DNA of 64,000 nucleotides from Utricularia gibba (GCA_002189035.1 NEEC01000012.1:372001-436000); one strand, 5' to 3'. Counted from the stretch's first letter, positions 24,601 through 36,300 are shown. Translations and numbers: made by a program. Notes: generated from the letters alone by a model not told the origin.

Positions 24601-26630
24601 TCACCAAGCCTTCGAGAAGCCTCGCTCGTCGCACTGCCGTCTAGCGCGCTGCATGACCTGCTGGAGCAACGTTGGATTGCTGGTGACCATTGCATCCACT
24701 TGTTGCGGCAGTAGTTTCATCATCGACTGCTCTTCATCGACCGTCCAGGCGTAAACCTTCTTATGGCTCCTGGTGTCACAGCAAAAAAAACATTCAGAAC
24801 GTGTGTTCTACGTTGCTTTCGGTGAGCACAGAGGTGATACCCGTGGAGGATATTGACAAGTTTATCATTGATCAGGGGATGGTAAACCGCAACCACCTCC
24901 GCCTCTCTCATTCTCAGCAATTTCATCCTGCTTCCTGTTGCTGGGTCAATCATTACTATGTAGCCCACCTTCAATAGTATGTAAAACATGTAAGCGGATT
25001 CCTTCTGTACTATTTCCTGAAATACTGGAGAGGAAGAGATTGGTACCATTGTGCCTTGGGCATGTCTGATCAGATCCTGCACCAGACTGTCACTCTTCGC
25101 CCATATGATGCAGTTTTTGCATTTGTTCCTTTTGACCTGAAAGTGCAAGCTGATTTTACAATCCTTACGAAAATGGGATGAGCTCTTGTATTAATGCCCT
25201 CCTTACAAGTGCAAGTATGTCCCTTGCTAGTCCACTCTCATGCAGCGGAGGCCCGATTTTAGCATCAAGAATCACCTGCCTTACAGACCTTGATACTAGC
25301 TACCGCATAAAAGACCATACATCATTCCCAAACTCTTCAAATGTTATCAGGTACGAAGGATTCCTAAAAGATTTCCCCTCATTCCCCATGAGGTAATGAC
25401 CCTGCCATACCTTCAAGGCGTCTTCAACAGTTGGGATATTTACATCAGCGAACTCCACAAGGCGCTGATGACTGCGACCAAATCCTGCAATCTACAGCCA
25501 ACAAGACATGATTCTAGTGAGAAAAATACCAGCAGATAGTATATGGATGATTTCAAAACAGGGCTACCTACCTCTTCTGTGGTAAAATGTCCAACCTTGG
25601 CAGAGGCATTCGCAGTTATGCGCTGGAGGTCCCTGCTTGTTGCATGTAAGAATCACGGGTCGAGACTTCAAACAGACAAAAGTTCCTCCAAGTTACACAA
25701 CTCCACGAAAAAAAAAACGGCAAAAACCAAAGTAAAGGATAATGCGCCAATGCTAACGAGTCAATCCTCAATGCATCACCAAAAATTAGGCAAGAGGGAA
25801 AACAAGATTCCAAATCTCAATGTGGCAAACTCCATGAGTTGTTTCTTCAATAACAAAGCATAAAAGAAAATAATATTCGCATTTCAGTGTTCAGAGCGTT
25901 GAAATGAGAAACGCACTCTGTCACTAATATCGCATATTACCAGTGGCCCTGTAAGGGATGGTTAGGATTTTCACTGTAAGCTGCACTCTTTGATTCAGCA
26001 AATTGGATCTAGACGCACAGGAAAAAAAATTTTCGGAGATACCTACCTATCATGAAGTGCAAACAACACTCCATCTAAAGAACGAGAAACATCAATTTCT
26101 ATGCAGTCCACATGAGAGCTTAAAGCATGATTGTACGCATTCATCTGCAATAAACATTTTTGCTACATTAAAATTCAAAGCAAATTGATGCAGAATCCAA
26201 TACAAAACGACTACAGTATTGGGGAAAGCCACGGTTGTGTCTCCACCGTGAGCACAAACCAACGGCGGTTTTTTCAACCAGCCGCACTTTTCAGATTGCA
26301 CCTGCAAATCATGAGAATCACATGATCAACATCTACGAAATCAATGGCGCCTACGAATCAATATTTTCAGCGGAATCATTTACGTGAATATGCTAAAAAG
26401 AAAGAAAATAGGCGGATCGGAGGAATTAGACGGACCTTCTGGAACCGATGGAGGCGAAAATGGAAGTAAACGAACGGAAGAATCGCGAGAATGACGAGAC
26501 CACTGAATAAGAAGCGCCAGAGGTTTCTCCGGGAGGATAACAGGCCAAAGATCGGAGCCAACACGCCGCCGCGCTTGTAGAGAAGCTGCTGTCTTTGTCG
26601 CCGATCCCATCTCGAGAAAACCCTAGCCAT
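24601..26630 (-). CDS. GDPD4: Glycerophosphodiester phosphodiesterase GDPD4-like
   Basis: Hydrolyses glycerophosphodiesters to glycerol-3-phosphate and an alcohol, scavenging phosphate and choline from membrane lipids. Nine exons, GT-AG, phases consistent: 26630-26436, 26301-26215, 26144-26047, 25632-25572, 25491-25411, 25299-25207, 25136-25047, 24968-24841 and 24769-24601, giving 333 residues (Arabidopsis GDPD4 is about the same). N-terminal membrane segment (FLFSGLVILAILPFVYF, residues about 41-57). Catalytic GDPD core: PPLVCAHGGD, where the usual His-Arg-Gly is His-Gly-Gly, as in GDPD4; then HVDCIEIDVSRSLDGVLFAL with the metal-binding Glu/Asp pair and HDRDLQRIT. Later VILDAKIGPP, CKNCIIWAKSDSL, GYIVMIDPATG, HKKVYAWTVD and MVTSNP. 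The missing Arg in HxG suggests altered catalysis. No frame breaks. Confidence 0.92.
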
Positions 26631-27164
26631 TTCGTCAACACCCCGAGCATGGAGACTCTACGATTAAGAGGTAGTTTTTCTTCAACGGCCTACGATCAAC
26701 AACGCGGTAGCGAAATATTAAAATGAACATACCAGTTGATAAAGAAAGAAGAAGGAAATCGAAATAAAACAAAAGATTATTTTACTTTAAATATTTTTTA
26801 TGTACATCAAAATTATATAAATAATCATATTATTTTAAATATATTTAATTAGCTATTTTTCAATTAAATATGATTTATAAATATATTTATATATCTCAAA
26901 ATAATAAAATTTACGAGTAAATTTTTTTGACTATATTTTAGAATATATCCTTCTAAATATGTAGATAATGTTTTACATTTATGTTAAATATATTTAAATT
27001 TTCATATTTATTTCAATTTTATTTAAATATTCATTTTTTTCTCACATAGAAAACATATTTATGTGTACATATGTACATATTCTATCAAATAAAAAATTTG
27101 AATAAATTTGAAATACATCTCCATGGACTTCTTCACGGGGACGAAGACCCTAACGGGGTGGATG

Positions 27165-27290
27165 TGGAATGAATTGTAATGGATCAATTGATCAAGACTG
27201 CCCATTTTATCCCTATGTACACCAAATGGTGCCTATGGTTGACGTTTCTATAACTTGAACGAGTTTTATATCTAGATAAATAATATGTAT
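27165..27290 (+). pseudogene. Ty3/gypsy integrase scrap
   Basis: About 40 codons read VMDQLIKTAHFIPMYTKW and continue with a stop, matching the gypsy integrase core motif (hydrophobic-D-R-L-T-K-S/T-A-H-F-I-P). No flanking gypsy sequence remains. Confidence 0.6.
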
Positions 27291-27314
27291 TGTTTATTCA
27301 ACTTGCTGTATATA

Positions 27315-27485
27315 AAAATTTACGAATAGTGATCAATTGTTGTACATAAAGATTGTAATATTATATGTGAAAATATGCAAAATTCGAAATAAATCTAATG
27401 AATAATCGAGAATTTGTATTCAAGATATTAAAGTAAACTTAATCTATTTGTAAAAACTAAAAATGTGTAATCATGAATACTCATC
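27315..27485 (-). repeat. Fragment of the ~1.3 kb LTR family
   Basis: The stretch acataaagattgtaat...gaaaatatgc...gagaatttgtattcaaga...aaacttaatctatttgtaaa aligns well with 47835-47960 and more loosely with 56075-56200. Only this middle piece of the LTR is present; ends and target duplication were not seen. Confidence 0.65.
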
Positions 27486-28409
27486 ATTAAACATAAAACA
27501 AAAACAACAGTTGAAAGTCTTCTCCTCACGAGAGTAAGAACAAAGGTTGCAATGAATTCATGTCTAAAAGATTTCGTTTTCATTCCTAAGTTCGAGTTTT
27601 AAGTCATGTTTAATTCTAATACAGAAATAAATTTTATTTCTTTAGTTTTCTTTCTTAATTTTTTTTAATCTTCATGGTGCTTTTACGTTTCCCCATTAAT
27701 GTAAGTAATAATTTTATAAATTTTGATATGTCTCATGTATGATCTGATAGAAAATTTCAATGTTCTTCCTAACAAAATTCTAATTTGTGTAAAAGTTTTC
27801 AAATGGATATCCTTCTTGATTGGAAAACTCCAACCGACTCAGCCTTTGCTTTCAGAAATTTAAATATGGTTTTATTGCTTTATGATAAATATATGCAATT
27901 TAAATAAATAAATGGTTTATTGCTTTATAATAAATATATGTAATTTGAATAATTTTTAATTTATATTCTCCGAAAACAATTTTATTTATTTATTTTTATA
28001 AATAAAATGTTTTTGTGCATAGTATTCTTTAAAATAATTAGCCAAATACAATTACTTTGCAGATAATTCGCTAACTTGAGCTGGAGCCCGAACAGGAACC
28101 CTGATTAGTACATCCATCAAAATAAGAGCGGGGTTATCAACTCCCCTTTCGAATCCCGCCACGAATGACGACTGCCATCCTCGCCCCCAAATTTGTTATC
28201 CGCTTCCTTTCTTTATAACCTCCATGTCTCCAAGCACTGACGATCCCCGACTGCTTTCTCCGTATCCAGGTTTGAGACCTTCTTCTTCTCCAGCTTCTTT
28301 TTTTTTCTGTGCATTTTCTGTCGGAAAAAAGGGTGTAATCTCGAGTTTTTTTTTCTATATTGTACGACATATACTCAGATTTTCGTGCCCGCGTCAATTG
28401 TGTAAAAGA

Positions 28410-30169
28410 ATGGCGTTCTCGTGCTCTTCAAGGGTAAGATTATCTGGAGAAAACATGGTATGTGTGAATAAGCCACATCTGAATGGCCACCGTGTGGTGT
28501 ACAAATGGGGCGATGGATATCAAACTCAGAAGAAGCTTCCTTGCCGTTGTAAATGGAACTTCCAGCAAGTGAAAACCTTATCTCATAAGTGGGCACGGTT
28601 GTTGGATTCAGATTGTGGGCATACGCCTGAGAAGAAGGTGTCTTTCCAGCACCTGAATGCCTTGCTGCGTGAGTCCACTCGGTTTTCAGATTCAATTTCA
28701 GCAACCATCTTATCCACAGTAGCGACCGAGGTATGGATTGCGTTCAAGAATTACAGCTTCTTCTTGCCTGATTGCTGGGTGCTTAGCTCCCTCTTTTACA
28801 GGCCAAGGGGAAAGCGGATTTTCTGAGGGGTCTGAAGCAATGCACTTCTGTTAAGCACACGGTGTTCTTAGTGGCGTTAACCGCTCTGCTGGTCATTCCG
28901 TCTGCAAATGCTGTGGATGCTTTGAAAACGTGTGCCTGCTTGCTGAAGGAATGCAGGTATTGAACCGCAAACTCCTGGTTTTTGTGGCTTCGATCAGAGG
29001 TGTAAAATGCTCCAAACTCGTGTAGGTTGGAACTGGCCAAGTGCATTTCAAACCCATCATGCGCAGCCAACGTCGCATGCCTTCAGACCTGCAACAACCG
29101 CCCGGACGAGACTGAATGCCAGGTTTTCCCAAAAGCTTTCAAGCTATGAAGATTTCGTAAGTGCCTGCTAACAAGTTCTTTCCGCAGATCAAATGCGGCG
29201 ACCTGTTCGAAAACGGGGTGGTGGATGAATTCAATGAGTGTGCAGTTTCACGAAAGAAGTGCGTGCCTCGGAAATCCGATGCTGGTGAGTTCGCCATACC
29301 TGATCCCGCAGTTTTAGTCTCGAGCTTCAACTTGGACAACTTCACCGGAAAATGGTACATAACCAGTGGCCTAAACCCATCATTCGACACCTTTGATTGC
29401 CAACTGCACGAATTCCAGATAGAATCGGGCAGGCTTGTGGGTAACTTGTCATGGAGAATCAGAACTCCTGATACTGGTTTTATCACTCGGACAGCAGTCC
29501 AGAAATTCGTGCAGGATCCCAAGTATCCTGGAATTTTGTACAACCATGACAATGAGTTTCTCCATTACAAAGATGACTGGTACCAATTTATATCTTTCAC
29601 CTTTCCTTCATTGTAAACGTATACTCAGATAGAGCCCTGTGCCATTGGGGGAGCAGGTACATCCTTTCCTCGAAGTTGGACAATGAACCAGATGACTATG
29701 TATTCGTGTATTATCGAGGCAGCAACGACGCATGGGACGGCTATGGGGAGCTGTGGTGTACACCAGGAGTCCGGTCTTGCCAGAGAGCATCATTCCCGAG
29801 CTTGAAAAGGCAGCCAAGAATGTGAGTCGTGACTTCGGGAAGTTCAAGAGGACAGACAATTCTTGTGGGCCGGAGCCCCTCCTGGGAGAGAGGTTGGAGA
29901 AAACAGTGGAAGAAGGTGAAGAGATTATTGCCAAGGAGGTTGAAGAGATACGGGAGGAGATAGAGGAGGAAGTGAGCAAAGTGGCCAGCACAGAGGTTAC
30001 ACTGTTCCAGAGATTGTACGCAGGATTTCAAGAGCTCTTGAAGGATGGGAATTACTTCCTCAAGGAGTTGAACCAAGAAGAGATGGAGATTCTAAAAGAC
30101 CTGAAAATGGAGGCAAGTGAGATTGAAGGGCTTTTCAGCAGAGCCCTGCCTATAAGGAAACTGAGATGA
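28410..30169 (+). CDS. VDE: Violaxanthin de-epoxidase, chloroplast (frameshifted in this sequence)
   Basis: Thylakoid-lumen enzyme that converts violaxanthin through antheraxanthin to zeaxanthin with ascorbate, for photoprotection. Exons: 28410-28730, 28802-28956, 29026-29122, 29188-29579 and 29657-30169. Exon 1 is a weakly conserved transit peptide; exon 2 adds the lumenal targeting helix ([13 protein letters not shown]) just before [15 protein letters not shown]. Exons 2-4 carry the Cys-rich domain ([48 protein letters not shown]). Exons 4-5 carry the lipocalin barrel ([42 protein letters not shown]). The C terminus is Glu-rich and ends LPIRKLR. After DAWDGYG the frame is lost in the G-run at 29745-29748; the next frame resumes [18 protein letters not shown] and runs to the stop. 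One missing G accounts for it. Unbroken, the product would be about 492 residues. Confidence 0.93.
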
Positions 30170-30522
30170 AATTGTTTTTTAGTATGAAGCACACAAATGA
30201 ATTCTTAATACTCACAAGCTAGTATGTGCATTGTTACAAGTCCTTTGTAATCACTCATATCATGAAGATATATACATAAGAACATGGAATGAGAAATATT
30301 GGATCAAGGAACTTTAGTTATGCTGAACAAAATAACATTTTCAGAAAGGATACAGACAAAGGATACAGGCGGCGTAAACAACAAACACCTGCATGATCTT
30401 TTGCTGCTACCTTCGCAACACAAGCAACAGAAAACAACTGTGGTTACAATCAAGAGTAAGATGAGTGTTTGGTATAGGAGACATACCATGAACGTGTGAG
30501 AATGCTAACTGCACTGCATAAA

Positions 30523-33004
30523 TTAGAAAGCATCCTCATGCTTACCATGATACCCCATAGGATCATATCTGTCAAAATCATCCGAGCTTCTGATCCTTGA
30601 TTTTCTCAACCTTTTGTCTCCGAACAGTCCATCATCTTTACCTCTTTTTTCAGGGTCCCTAACTGATGCACCTTCCCTGTACCTGCGCTCTTGGTTATCA
30701 TCTTGTCTCTGTCTTCTCGGACTCTTTATTGCCGCTTCTTTTCTCCATTTTTCATAATCTTGCTCATCACCATCACTTCTTTTTTCATATTCGTGTGATC
30801 TCCGGATAGAATGAACTCTAAGGTCCTGATTTCTGGACTCACGCAAATGCTTTGTTGACTTACTGTGAATTTTTCGATCAAGGGTTTCAGCACTGGAATC
30901 CCTGTCACGTGACATTCTCTCAGTATCTGTAGTTGAACCAACTGGCTTCTGGCCTCTGCTAGAATCATTTCTCAACACCTGAAAACCAAAGGTGAAATTT
31001 TCTGGAATACACAGAACTCAACTCTTTCTTATGCGGAACTTATACAATTTTAGCGTTCATACCTCAGACTTCTTCGGCATCAAAATAGCATTATCCACAT
31101 CTGGATTTTCAGATAAAGCGTCCATATTCTCCTGCATACCTTTTGATTCACACATAACAGCTCCAGCTTTTTTGAGTTCCTCCATGTATTCTTCTATAAT
31201 ATCTCGCATTACCTTCATAAAATACAACCAAAAAAAGTTATCCATCCACAAACCTCAAGCAGGGCTCTCGTTCCCTGCATTAAAAGTGCAAAACAATTAT
31301 GCTGAAAAATATCAAGTACCTCTACAGTGCCCCGCTTCTGTTTTTTCCCACGATATGAAATCCTCCGACGTTTGTAATCTCTCTCCTCAGCCAATAGTTC
31401 CTCCCTTGTCTTCAATTTGTTAGTCTCCTATATATCAAAGCATGAATCCAGATGAGATATATTTTCAAAGCGTGAATCCAATTTTTAAGTCTCCTACGAA
31501 TCAATGCATGAGTGCAATATGTTATTCTTTAATTTTTCCACGAACACAAAGCCATTCTCTTTTGCATATATTTAGTGGGAAAAGAATTTACGCATCTGAT
31601 TACTTGAAAGGCAGACTTCATGCTAAACAAATAAAATGCAGAATGTATTACATACCTGATTACTTGAAGTCTGCCCAAAAAAGGCATCATGTTCAATTAC
31701 AGGCCTATAATCAGAACGCTTAAGTCTCTCCTCATTTGCAAAATTAGACACATGAGCATGCTCCATGTTACTGCAGGCAGAATAAGCCAGGAAAAACATA
31801 AAACTAAAGAGTTAAAAAATCACTTCTTGAAGCAGAGAAAGATAAACATAACAGTACCGTTGATATGCAGATTTCATGTGTGAATAGCGTAGATATCTAA
31901 TTTTCTCTTCAACCATTGATCTTTCCTGCAACGCTGCAACAGCTGCCGCCACTTGGGAGATGAAAATCGTGTCTATCCAAACGGCTTCATAGTTAATGGA
32001 AACAATATTTTCAGCATTTTCGTGTCCTAAGGGAAAGAGTGAAGCACGCAATGAAGATTCCAAAATGCACTCCTTGAGTAGTTCAACTACAAACATCTTG
32101 GCTTGAGCTTCACCATATAATATACTCAATTGCATACATAACCACTTCATTACATCTAGCAACATCGGCAATGGGAACTTCGTTGCCAGTAAATCATCTT
32201 TCTCCATTTTACATTGCTCATTGCACCTGAAAGTCTCGCTACATGCGACCTTGAAACACAACCTTATTAACAAAAGAATATGATCGACCAGAGTAGAATC
32301 TACAGCCACCCCATATCTTGCAGACCAAGAAACTATCCATTGCTTCAACGACAGCTTACAGCATCTAAAGTTCAGAATAGCACGCACAATCCGAAGCGAA
32401 TACTCGACTGGTAGATTCCCCTCCCATGCTTCGACTTCACTCTGGATAGCGCAGATTTCAGATGGAAGAAATCTAATAAATTGGTCAGAATATTGCTCCA
32501 TAGGTGGGATGCGTTCTTCAGCGAAATCCCGACATTCGTTGGCCAGAATCACAGGCAGATTGAAAGAAGGGGAGGCTGAAATGAGGGGGTAACAGGACCA
32601 GGGCAACCCTCGTAAAACGATCCTCCATTCTCAGGAATAGCATATCCATTGTAGGGTTCAAGAGATACCGAAATTTGGGAGGAATCGCCGGGTAGGAAGG
32701 GGGTGGGGACTGAGTGGAAAGTGAGAGCGTTATACCGAAAATTATGTGCGAGAGAAACAGGGCATGGGCAGTTCAGGTAGTGGGAGAAAAGCGACGAAGA
32801 GGGAATCCGATGGTTGGGGTTGAACGCGCATCGGAGAAGAGCCTGGGGATTGGTTTCATCATACGAAATTGGAAGAGAACAGAATACGGAATCAGCGCGC
32901 CGGAGAAGAGAAGAGATCTCGGATACTGCGGTGGAAAGGGAAGAAGAGGTCGCCGGCGGCGGAGGCAGAGAAGAAACGACCGTTTCTAGCGTTGGCGGGT
33001 TCAT
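30523..33004 (-). CDS. SNRNP48: U11/U12 snRNP 48 kDa protein (minor spliceosome), frameshifted in this sequence
   Basis: Component of the U11/U12 di-snRNP; the 48K protein contacts the 5' splice site of U12-type introns. Exons: 33004-31858, 31770-31656, 31427-31320, 31212-31063 and 30978-30523. The CHHC zinc finger is in exon 1 (LLRCAFNPNHRIPSSSLFSH, then LNCPCP: C-H-H-C). The middle region has FLPSEICAIQSEVEAW and SAAVAALQERS-like VAAAVAALQERSMVEEKIRY. Exon 2 has SDYRPVIEHDAFFG. Exon 3 has the signature KTREELLAEERDYKRRR and SYRGKKQKR. The last exon is an Arg/Ser/Asp-rich tail. At about 32580-32592 the frame changes between SFYEGCPGPVTPSF and FNLPVILANECRDFA; one missing base restores exon 1 phase into exon 2. 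Start chosen at ATG 33004 (MNPPTLE); an in-frame ATG eight codons upstream is possible. About 658 residues if unbroken. Confidence 0.9.
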
Positions 33005-33200
33005 GGCCAACGCTCCAATACTTGGCATTCAGCAGCATACCACATCAACAATTCATAGGGTTTCGAAGATCAAATACTGTCCGTCGCATGTGTTCACAAA
33101 AATTGGGGAACAGAAGCCACACCAAACACACACACCTTCATTGCCATTTGCCAACACAACACACACATGTGTGTGATGGGCGCTTATGTAAGATTGTCAA
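33005..33200. promoter_or_regulatory. Promoter and leader of the U11-48K gene
   Basis: Upstream of the minus-strand ATG; contains an ACAC-rich patch (about 33120-33175) with the near-palindrome cacacatgtgtgtg. No clear TATA box. Confidence 0.3.
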
Positions 33201-33209
33201 AGAAAGGTT

Positions 33210-34180
33210 TAAATGCAGAATGAGTTATTATGTGATGGTTATTTTTTTCATATAAGATGTTGTGATTATATCTTGAATTTGATTGTTCAGAAAGGATTTA
33301 AGGTGACAGATATTGTTTTGAAAAAAATTAAAAATTGTGTTAAATATGTTAGTATATCAAGGATTTCTTAAATTTAGATGTACATACTAAATGGAATTTT
33401 ATTTATTTGATGTTACAAACGGACTTAAGGCATTGTTTTGCAATTACTGCATTATGCTATAGTATTGATAATTCTCTTATTAATCTTAACAAAGATGAAT
33501 AGGAGAGAGCAATAAAAATTTGTGATCTATTGGAATCATTTTATGAGATTACCAAGTTCACAGTATTCCACTTCCAACTTGTATTTTTATATAGGTTGCA
33601 ATGATTAAATTGAAACTTCAAGAACTTTCAAGTTGTAAAGATGAATTGATAAAAACAATGGTATTAAGAATGAAAGAGAAATTTGGTAAGTATTAAAATG
33701 AGTATTCTATTATTCTTGCATTTGTATGTGTTCTTAATCCAAATACAAAATTGGAATTTTTGAGATATTATTATGAAAAACTTGATCCTTATACTTATAA
33801 AGAGAAAGTGTATAGAGTTCAAATAATATTGAAAAGATTATTTCATGCTTATGAACAAATATGTATATTATTTGATCAATATAGTATAAATATATTGAAA
33901 GATTTCAGTTCATATGCACAAGAAAGCTCAAAATTAAAAGGTTTAAGTACATCTTTTTCTAAACTCTTTCTTGAGATAAGTTTTATTTTTCACTTTGGTA
34001 TATTTAATTTAGTATAATACTTATTGTAACATGCATACTTTTTCTTTGTATAATTGTAGGATGATCGTAAAGAAATGAAGCAACGGATTTCAAGAAAAGG
34101 TAAATGTGACTTTAATATATATTTAGATATGCAAAATGGAAATGATGATTCTGATATAATTTTTTTAGATTAGTATAAAA
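33210..34180 (+). pseudogene. hAT transposase C-terminal half, remnant
   Basis: Plus-strand decayed hAT sequence: LIVQKGFKVTDIVLKKIKN at about 33280-33340, RAIKICDLLESFYEITKF at about 33508-33560, LKDELIKTM-like and MKEKFGKY at 33640-33690, then VLNPNTKLEFLRYYYEKLDP and FHAYEQICILF at 33730-33865. The order matches the second half of hAT transposases. Frame shifts and missing segments make it non-functional. It overlaps in family position with the remnant at 4900-8380 but has clearly diverged from it. Confidence 0.75.
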
Positions 34181-34419
34181 AGAATATTTATCGTTTTCCT
34201 AAATCAATCATATATATAATATTCAAATAATGATTGATATTTTGATTTAATGTTATTATTTTTTGTTTAGGATCATTTTAATTTTTTTTCCATGGATTAC
34301 GTTATTTTTTAAATAATATATATGTTAATTTTAATTTATTTTTTATAAATTATTCAATGAATATTAATATTAATATTGAATATTTTATAAAGTATTTTAT
34401 GTACTGTACGGAAAGTCCG

Positions 34420-34560
34420 TGGGCCGGCCCGGCCCAACCAATAATCGGATTAGGATCATGTCAATAGTAATATATGTAATCGGGTTTAAGCCCGATCCTA
34501 ACCCGATTTTTGGCGGCGGCCCTTTAAATTAGGGCGGGCCGACCCGGCCCGACCCAACTT
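34420..34560. promoter_or_regulatory. GC-rich, hairpin-forming segment upstream of SDHAF1
   Basis: In otherwise AT-rich DNA, two related GC blocks (gggccggcccggcccaacc at 34421-34439 and gggccgacccggcccgaccc at about 34536-34555) flank an inverted repeat: AATCGGATTAGGATC (34443-34457) pairs with GATCCTAACCCGATT (34494-34508). TGGGCC (34420-34425) and GGCCCA (34431-34436) are site II/TCP-type motifs common in plant mitochondrial-biogenesis promoters, and a CCAAT sits at 34438-34442. The block follows a hAT remnant and may be transposon-derived. Confidence 0.5.
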
Positions 34561-34648
34561 TAATCTCTCGATTTGAGGATTGGGGATCTCTGCGATGCTC
34601 ATTTATGTATTGGGTCTGCAACTGATGAGCATTTAGCAGGAAGATGCA

Positions 34649-34948
34649 ATGGGTGCTTCGTCTGGTAGAACGAGGCTCTCGGGTATGCAAAAGCAAGTGC
34701 TTGCGTTGTACAGGGAATTCCTACGAGTAGCGCGATCCAAACCCCACGAAGAGCGTGTGAAAATCGAGTCCATGGTTTCGGCGGAGTTCCGAAGCAATGC
34801 CCTCCAAGTTGATCGCAAAAACTTCCTCTACATTGAATATCTACTCAGGCGTGGCAAGAAACAGGTTGCTCAGCTCAAGAGTGGTGATACTGTTGGCTTA
34901 TCATCTTTAACTATCGACAATTCTCAGGTAAAAGGATCTTCTTCCTAG
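34649..34948 (+). CDS. SDHAF1: Succinate dehydrogenase assembly factor 1 (LYR protein)
   Basis: Mitochondrial-matrix LYR-motif chaperone needed to load iron-sulfur clusters into the SDH2 subunit of complex II. 99 codons: RLSGMQKQVLALYREFLRVA carries the LYR tripeptide (residues about 19-21), followed by Lys/Arg-rich helices and VDRKNFLYIEYLLRRGKKQ, strongly conserved in plant SDHAF1. Length fits the family. A donor-like CAG|gtaaaag just before the stop (about 34927) leaves open an alternative 3' exon. No upstream intron seen. Confidence 0.92.
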   Translation: MGASSGRTRLSGMQKQVLALYREFLRVARSKPHEERVKIESMVSAEFRSNALQVDRKNFLYIEYLLRRGKKQVAQLKSGDTVGLSSLTIDNSQVKGSSS

Positions 34949-36300
34949 CCCCATCTTATATCCTGCTTGTATTCTTTGAACTTTGCAGGTGAACAGAACA
35001 CATTATGTTAGGAATGCGCTAATCATTTACATGTAACCCAACACTTGCAGTGTTCTGTTTAAGGCATGTATTGCTTGCAATCAGAAGAAATTTTTTTGAA
35101 TTGATGCTGTGAAAGAGATTGTTCATGTTTAAATGAAGTTGGAATTGTGAGAATTTTTTTGAATGACTTTGAATACCACCTTTTTGTATGTTACTGCTTG
35201 TCATCAGTGAGATGGAAGGATGGGTTTAGGGCAGATAAGTCAATGAGGTGTAAAAGTGCGGGGGGCCACTTGCCCATACCTCGCTCGTAAAGCTCGTGCC
35301 AGGGTCAGGTCAGGGAGACGACAATCTTTCCCAATGAGAAAGAGAGGCTCGGCTACCTAAAGCTGAGATGATTCGATCTCGATATTCGTGTCCAATGGCT
35401 ACTTGAGAGAAACCGGGAACTCGAACATTGTTTCCTGCATCATGTCCGGCATACCACTTGTTTCAACCGGATGGAAACAATCCACACCGCCAATGATCCT
35501 TGAATGGTGTATTGCTTGAATGTGGTTATCAGCAGAAGACTGCTGTGACTTTCTGCCCTCAAGAACATGGAAAATGGGAATTCCTCAAGCTGAATGGAAT
35601 GGAAAGGGTTATGTATGTATGGGTGTACTTGACTGAAACTGCAACAAAAGAGCAGCTAGCGGGGCTGGGCTGGGGCTGGGGCTGGCTGAGCCGGCGTTCT
35701 GATCGTAGTACCTTACCCTGCAGCTGCAGTGTTTGTCCCCGTCCCCGTGCTCCCCCAATGCCACGTCAATCTCCCTCTCTTACCCTCCTTTCACACTGCT
35801 TGCTGCCTGCCCGCCCCTGAATGACAACCACCTACTGTGCTGCCGCTGCCGCTGCTGCTGCTGCTGCGGCCTCTGTAAATTTCATGTACTTGGTTACTCA
35901 GTCAGATTCCTCAACTCTGAAACCCTATCTTCTCCCCAGCGCACATGCCCCCGCCTGCACCATCATTCATTTCCCATCTTCTAATGCACGCATTCTACTG
36001 TTGTTTTCACCACATGGATGAATCTGGGGTTTAGAACTTGTGATCTGGCGCATATTCTCTACCTCCGGGGACAGCTTCATCTGTTGTGCGTGTGAAACTG
36101 GGTCGAGCGTGTGTTGCCATGCAGTGCAAGTTCAGTGAGATTGATTTTATAATTTAAGGGTAGGAAAAGGAGAATGTGAGTTGGGTGGATTCCAAGCCGA
36201 CCACGTACATCAATAAAGAGCTAGGTTGCCCTTCGCCCTACGGACACCCCCCCCAAATAACTCTCTACGCATCTTGATCCCCGGAAGCGAGCCCCAACAG
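34949..36300. other. Intergenic; promoter of the FPF1-like gene
   Basis: No gene recognised. Contains a GGGGCT-repeat patch (about 35661-35685), a GCTGCC/GCT trinucleotide tract (about 35838-35868) and a C-run (36246-36254). ORFs reading through the GCT tract are low-complexity. The right part is presumably promoter and leader for the gene starting at 36301. Confidence 0.4.

Larger units (their letters stand above)
26631..28409. other. AT-rich intergenic DNA with two transposon scraps; VDE promoter at right
   Basis: Mostly AT-rich filler between the divergent GDPD4-like and VDE genes. Contains a gypsy integrase scrap (27165-27290) and an LTR-family fragment (27315-27485), listed separately. 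The right end, about 28080-28409, is the VDE promoter and leader; tttataacc at 28211-28219 is a weak TATA candidate. An ORF opening at 28224 runs in frame into VDE, but the family start is the later ATG. Confidence 0.4.

Noticed and set aside
28224-28409. Upstream in-frame start for violaxanthin de-epoxidase
   Set aside because: The added 62 residues are Phe/Ser-rich and unlike a plastid transit peptide; the ATG at 28410 (MAFSCSS) fits better.
32585-32608. A 23-base intron (gtcctg...ttcag) repairing the U11-48K frame
   Set aside because: Far below the minimum plant intron length, and the region is one uninterrupted exon in the relatives I recall.
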